DNA from: Mageeibacillus sp. UBA4314
GTDB lineage: Bacteria > Bacillota > Clostridia > Saccharofermentanales > Saccharofermentanaceae
Direction: 5' to 3'
DNA: 64,000 bases
Assembly: GCA_002394605.1 (NCBI GenBank)
Contig: DGUI01000029.1
Span: forward strand, 62,044-126,043
The position numbers were made by a program, and so were the translations under genes. Below, piece after piece: positions 60,537 to 64,000 of the stretch. The notes below the pieces were generated by a model that did not search any database, was not told the origin of the DNA, and worked only from the letters and a program-made list of their open reading frames with translations. Position 1 is the first letter of the stretch. Every line of letters starts with the position of its first letter.

Positions 60537-60782
60537 ATGATAACGGCTAAAATTGTTCTAAACGCACCATTTAATGAGATGGACGGAATAAAGAATAAGA
60601 TTAGCATAACGAGTAAAAAGATCGTCGGAAGATTAGTACATGATATAATGAGAAGGGGAAATCATCCGCTGCAAAGGATAAAACACGCCATCGTTTTCGG
60701 GATGGGAATAAGACCTTTTGTTATGCGCAAGGGAGATAAGTATGAGGGCGTGATCCGTAAGTGGCAAACGGAGCGGTTATGA
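60537..60782 (+). CDS. Possible small protein upstream of the MBL-fold gene (uncertain)
   Basis: The frame is open from 60345, but that ATG lies inside a strong hairpin. A start at ATG 60537 (after CGGGCGGG) would give 81 residues, basic, ending HPLQRIKHAIVFGMGIRPFVMRKGD. Its stop overlaps the next gene's ATG as ATGA, which is the only sign of coupling. I recognise no family. The stretch 60292-60536 otherwise holds only hairpins. Confidence 0.25.
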   Translation: MITAKIVLNAPFNEMDGIKNKISITSKKIVGRLVHDIMRRGNHPLQRIKHAIVFGMGIRPFVMRKGDKYEGVIRKWQTERL

Positions 60783-61471
60783 GCATAAAGACACACAATG
60801 ATTCGAAGGTAGGAGATATCCTGTATCTGACGGAGCTCAAAGGAGATGCCCCGGTATCGGTGTATGTCATACGAGGTGACAAGGGTGATATGCTCGTGGA
60901 TACGGGTTTTGGATCGACATACCGGCCGATATGCAAGTGGATCAGCGCTAACGGGTTCAACATCACTGATATCATGATAACTCACGCGCACCCTGATCAT
61001 GATTGGAATGCTGCCAGACTCAAGGAGTTGTTTGGTGCGAGGATCTGGCTTGGAAGAGAGGATGTCCCGCTGATCAGGAACTTCTCAAGCCAGCCCCAGG
61101 TCGCAACGGATAAGCGGTTTGAGATGAGGGTAAAGTGGATAACATTCTGGACCGGAACGCCGTTCTTCAAGAGCAAGCCATATGAACCTGACATCATCAT
61201 TGATGAGAATATTGACGATACGGCAAGGAAATACGGATATGACGTGAAGTTCATTCCGCTGCCTGGGCACACCTACGGTTCGTACGGGATCTTCGAGGAC
61301 GGTGTCTTATACGCCGGAGATGCCTACGCCGTAATAGACGGGGTTCCGATGCTGCCTCCGCATGCCGCATCGGTCGAGCTGATGAACAGATCATACAGCA
61401 AGATCACTGAACTTGCCCCGCGCTATCTCGCATGCGGTCATGGATTGCCTTTTGAGTTTGAGTGCACTTGA
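60779..61471 (+). CDS. Metallo-beta-lactamase-fold hydrolase
   Basis: 230 residues from ATG 60779. The metal motif is THAHPDHDWN (HxHxDH), followed by PLPGHTYGSYGIF, LYAGDAYAVI and a final CGHGLPFEF, the standard MBL metal ligands. VYVIRGDKGDMLVDTGFG opens the fold. The substrate is unknown; glyoxalase II-like or quorum-type hydrolases share the motif. Confidence 0.87.
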   Translation: MSIKTHNDSKVGDILYLTELKGDAPVSVYVIRGDKGDMLVDTGFGSTYRPICKWISANGFNITDIMITHAHPDHDWNAARLKELFGARIWLGREDVPLIRNFSSQPQVATDKRFEMRVKWITFWTGTPFFKSKPYEPDIIIDENIDDTARKYGYDVKFIPLPGHTYGSYGIFEDGVLYAGDAYAVIDGVPMLPPHAASVELMNRSYSKITELAPRYLACGHGLPFEFECT

Positions 61472-61534
61472 CATAATCTTCGAAAAGAAGTTGAATAGAT
61501 ACTGTTATAATTTGCGGGAGTTATCTATAGACAG

Positions 61535-61870
61535 ATGTTTAGGATAGCTATTTGTGATGATGAGAAAGAATACCTTGATATCGAACAAGGGTACATCGAT
61601 GAATACCTGACGAAGCTGGGTATAGAACATTAGATATGTTGCTTTAAGTCCGGATCATCATTTCTTAAAAGCGTAAATAAAGATAATCCATATGATCTTG
61701 CGTTTCTTGATGTGGAAATGAAGGCTGACAACGGTATGGATATAGCGAAGCTTTTATTGGAGGAAAGCCCAAAAACTTCATATTATACACAGAATAAACC
61801 GGTCGGAGAAATCTCGAAATCGCTCTCATCAAGACTGAAGCTTTATATGGATGATAACGGGATCACTTAA
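61535..61870 (+). pseudogene. Broken response-regulator receiver (LytTR/AgrA type)
   Basis: The frame from ATG 61535 reads FRIAICDDEKEYLDIEQGYIDEYL, the acidic pocket of a receiver domain, then an in-frame TAG at 61631-61633. After the stop the same frame continues ICCFKSGSSFLKSV, LAFLDVEMKADNGMDIAKLLL with the phospho-acceptor Asp, then ends at TAA 61868 without a DNA-binding domain. An extended -10 TGTTATAAT precedes it (61503-61511). Both an early stop and truncation indicate decay. Confidence 0.8.
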
Positions 61871-62170
61871 AAGTGGTTGTGGAAGGCGCATAAATGTATG
61901 GCAGATTTTTGTGCGGGTTGCTGCCTCCGGCGTGTTGATCTTATGCCCATTTTCCTTGAACATGGCGTGAACATATTCTGGATTGTGCTCAAAATAAAGT
62001 TCGACCTAATGCCGATCCAGACAGTAAAATAAGGCGTATCGGCGGTTTTGTAACCATGATAAAATGCGTGAACATGTTCAAAATGCTCCGGAACTATTGA
62101 ATTGTATTATAGGAATACAATTATATTATGAACAGACAACTATTTTGCATAGGCAGATCATAATCAGATT
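61871..62170. other. 300-bp gap before the permease remnants
   Basis: No gene seen. It contains several GTGAACAT-like repeats (near 61971 and 62070) and the promoter/inverted repeat listed separately. It may include debris from the lost C-terminus of the response regulator or a sensor gene. Confidence 0.45.
62100..62129 (+). promoter_or_regulatory. Promoter with overlapping operator-like inverted repeat before the ABC permeases
   Basis: AATTGTATT (62100-62108) and AATACAATT (62114-62122) form a perfect 9-bp inverted repeat overlapping a TTGTAT, 16 bp, TATTAT promoter. Confidence 0.5.
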
Positions 62171-62981
62171 ATGGTTAATAAAGATCTGCGTAAGAAGAAG
62201 CTGCTGCGCATGAGACGCAAGATCAGGGCCTGGGGAGTGTCAACGGGATTTCTGATGCCGTCGCTCGCCGGTGTTCTGCTGTTCTTTTTCGTGCCGTTCC
62301 TGATGCTCGTCAAGATGTCGTTTACGAAGTCCGTAACTAATAACAGTTTCGCAGGGTTTGAGAATTATGAGAAGGTCCTGACAAGTGATGCTTTCACGAA
62401 GGCTGCGTCCAATACCATGCTCCTGTCGGCCATGATGGTGCCCGTGGCTTCGATCGTTCTTATCTGGCAGGTGTTCTTCAGTTATAACGGCGTGCTTAAC
62501 GGGTGGTTCTTCCAGTTGTTCGGCGCTGACCGCATTGACTGGATGAAGGATGACAGCGGCCAGATCGTCATAGTATTACTTTTTCTGTGGAAGAACCTCG
62601 GGCTTAATATCATACATATTGTTCCTGTCGGCCCTTAACAACATCCCGAAGGAAGTCATAGAATCATCTCTTGTTGACGGATGCGGATCGATCAGGAGGT
62701 TCTTCTCGATAAGGCTTTATTACCTTGCTCCTACGATCTTTTTTGTGGAGATCATGTCGCTGATCAATTCGTTCAAGATATTCAGGGAAGTCTATCTCCT
62801 GACGGGTGATTACCCGTACGATAAGCTGTACACGCTGCAGACGTTCATGAACAACAAGTTCACCCATCTTGATTATTCGCAGTTATCGTCCGGTGCCGTC
62901 ATAATGTGCATCGCGATGGTGATAATCGTAGGGATACTTTTCTTTGTCGAATCCAAACTTGATTCGGGAACGGAGGAATGA
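62171..62981 (+). pseudogene. Sugar ABC transporter permease (MalF-like), frameshifted
   Basis: The first frame (to 62638) reads GFLMPSLAGVLLFFFVPFLMLVKMSF, typical of MalF/UgpA-type permeases, up to WKNLGLNIIHI. The second frame (from about 62620) resumes LFLSALNNIPKEVIESSLVDGCG, the EAA loop that contacts the ATPase, and ends TGA 62979-62981. The break is a tandem CATACATA (62611-62618): removing one CATA restores N-I-I-L-F-L. The segment between VPVASIV and LIWQVFF also looks shorter than family members by roughly one helix. Hence inactive as written, barring sequencing error. Confidence 0.8.
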
Positions 62982-62982
62982 C

Positions 62983-64000
62983 ATGGATCAGGAACTCCGC
63001 AAACTGAGAAGGAAACAGGCAACACTTGCCAGACGCAACGTGTATAAGGAGACTCCGGAGGCTGTCTCGTACTATTCCTCGCTCGCACCTGAAGAGAGGA
63101 TCAAATTCGTGTCCAAAGCGCGTGCCGATAATTCCAGGGCGATGGCAAAGCGTAAAACGAAGAGCAGGTTCTTTACGGTGACAGGTGTCATCGCTATATC
63201 CTTTGCAGCGCTCCTGGCACTCCTGCCGATCTTTTTTACGTTCCTGAATTCGTTTATGTCATCGTCTGAGATAACGGCAAACTACGGGATAATATTCCAG
63301 AGCCTCCCGGGAGGGAGCGAAGGCGCAGCATAGTTCGTATCCAGGATGCCGCAGCTCCAGCTTATACCACAGCAGGTAACTGCAGAACAGTACTCAAGGC
63401 TCCTGTTCATGACGCCTTCGTATCTGTTCAAATACTGGAATTCCATCCTGCTTACCGTGCCGATCGTGGCAGGTCAGCTCGTCGTATCGTGCCTGGCTTC
63501 GTACAGCTTTACGAGGTTCCGCAGGAAGAGACGGGAGATACTGTTCTTCTCGTACATCATGCTCATGCTGATGCCGTTCCAGGTCACGCTCGTACCGAAC
63601 TATCTTATGAGCGATAAGCTCAAGATAATAGATACACCGTGGGCGATCATACTGCCCGGCGTTTTCTCGACGTTTGCCATATTCATCCTCACCAAGACGA
63701 TGCGCCGCATTCCCAAGACCTATCTTGAGGCTGCCACGATAGACGGTGCAGGTGAGTGGCAGATCTTCTCCCGGATCGTGATCCCTAATTGCAAGAGTTC
63801 CATCGTTGCGATGGGGATACTGCTGTTCATAGATTATTGGAATATGGTTGAACAACCTTTGATAATGCTGTCCAGTGACGATAAAAGACCGCTGTCGGTC
63901 TTCCTGTCACAGGTGAATATGAATGAGACCGGAATGGCTTTCGATGCGTGTGCACTTTACATGATCCCTCCGCTGTTGGTTTTCCTGCGGGGTGAGGAGC
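62983..64000 (+). pseudogene. Sugar ABC transporter permease (MalG-like) with in-frame TAG, truncated by window
   Basis: It starts ATG 62983 two bases after the previous stop, with GGAGG. A basic N-terminus and first helix (FFTVTGVIAISFAALLALLPIFF) are followed by TAG at 63331-63333. The same frame continues without other stops to the window end through SILLTVPIVAGQLVVSCLASY and YLEAATIDGAGEWQIFSRIVIP, the EAA loop of MalG-type permeases. It would pair with the preceding MalF-like remnant; no binding protein or ATPase is seen nearby. Confidence 0.8.

Noticed and set aside
61631..63333. UAG recoding as a sense codon, to rescue the two in-frame TAGs
   Set aside because: The lysozyme gene ends in two consecutive TAGs after a complete protein, and the other genes nearby show frameshift and truncation, so decay is the simpler reading.

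Overview
The window looks like chromosomal DNA of a low-to-mid GC Gram-positive member of the class Clostridia. The support is an S-box riboswitch before metK, the sepF/ylmE cell-division pair, Mini-RNase III, RecD2, ComF, a secretin-less Tad pilus cluster headed by DUF6382/FHA-type proteins, lipoproteins and wall-binding-repeat exoproteins. I cannot fix the genus; a gut or rumen anaerobe related to Lachnospiraceae or Saccharofermentans-like lineages would fit.

Layout. 1-2.6 kb (minus): tRNA-Arg(CCU), a membrane-anchored alpha/beta hydrolase and a membrane GDPD. 2.7-12.2 kb (plus): surface proteins, namely an Ig-like/transglutaminase protein, an SGNH-like protein, a lipoprotein, a wall-binding lysozyme and a very large wall-binding protein ending in a sugar-ABC-type solute-binding domain; a 3 x 65-bp tandem repeat and a nuclease-fold gene lie between the last two. 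12.3-27 kb: leuS, an MreB-type gene, a DUF218 protein, an AAA/DUF4143 ATPase, rho with a long AT-hook-like N-terminus, rpmE, an Rpn-type nuclease, ynbB, and the HlyD-like/ylmE/sepF group. 27.4-33.3 kb (minus): an OGG1-type glycosylase with an rRNA methyltransferase, then a three-gene operon of an alarmone-hydrolase-like HD protein, a STAS-kinase fusion and a MATE-RsbW-like fusion. 33.5-42.4 kb: a YcxB-like protein, proA, rpiB and the ATP synthase operon a-c-b-(delta/alpha fusion)-gamma-beta-epsilon. 42.4-47.3 kb (minus): a compact Tad pilus operon. 47.4-57 kb: SAM riboswitch-metK, recD2-comF, a structured RNA resembling the raiA motif, cysS-mrnC-rlmB, a lipoprotein and a tyrosine phosphatase. 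57-64 kb: tRNA-Arg(ACG), a cysteine hydrolase, tig, a second Rpn nuclease, a metallo-beta-lactamase-fold hydrolase, then a decaying stretch with a broken response regulator and two broken sugar ABC permeases.

Systems that stand out: (1) an ATP synthase with no delta N-terminal domain, its delta C-terminal domain fused to alpha; (2) the HD / STAS-kinase / MATE-RsbW operon, which looks like a partner-switching pair with each half welded to an effector; (3) a dispersed promoter element found four times, always exactly 22 bp before a -10 hexamer, driving three nuclease-fold genes and the Tad operon; (4) five genes whose -10 box ends 6-7 nt before the ATG with no Shine-Dalgarno, suggesting leaderless mRNAs; (5) a conserved leader of both Rpn genes that can pair with their Shine-Dalgarno. 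All functional statements come from reading motifs; no database search was run.
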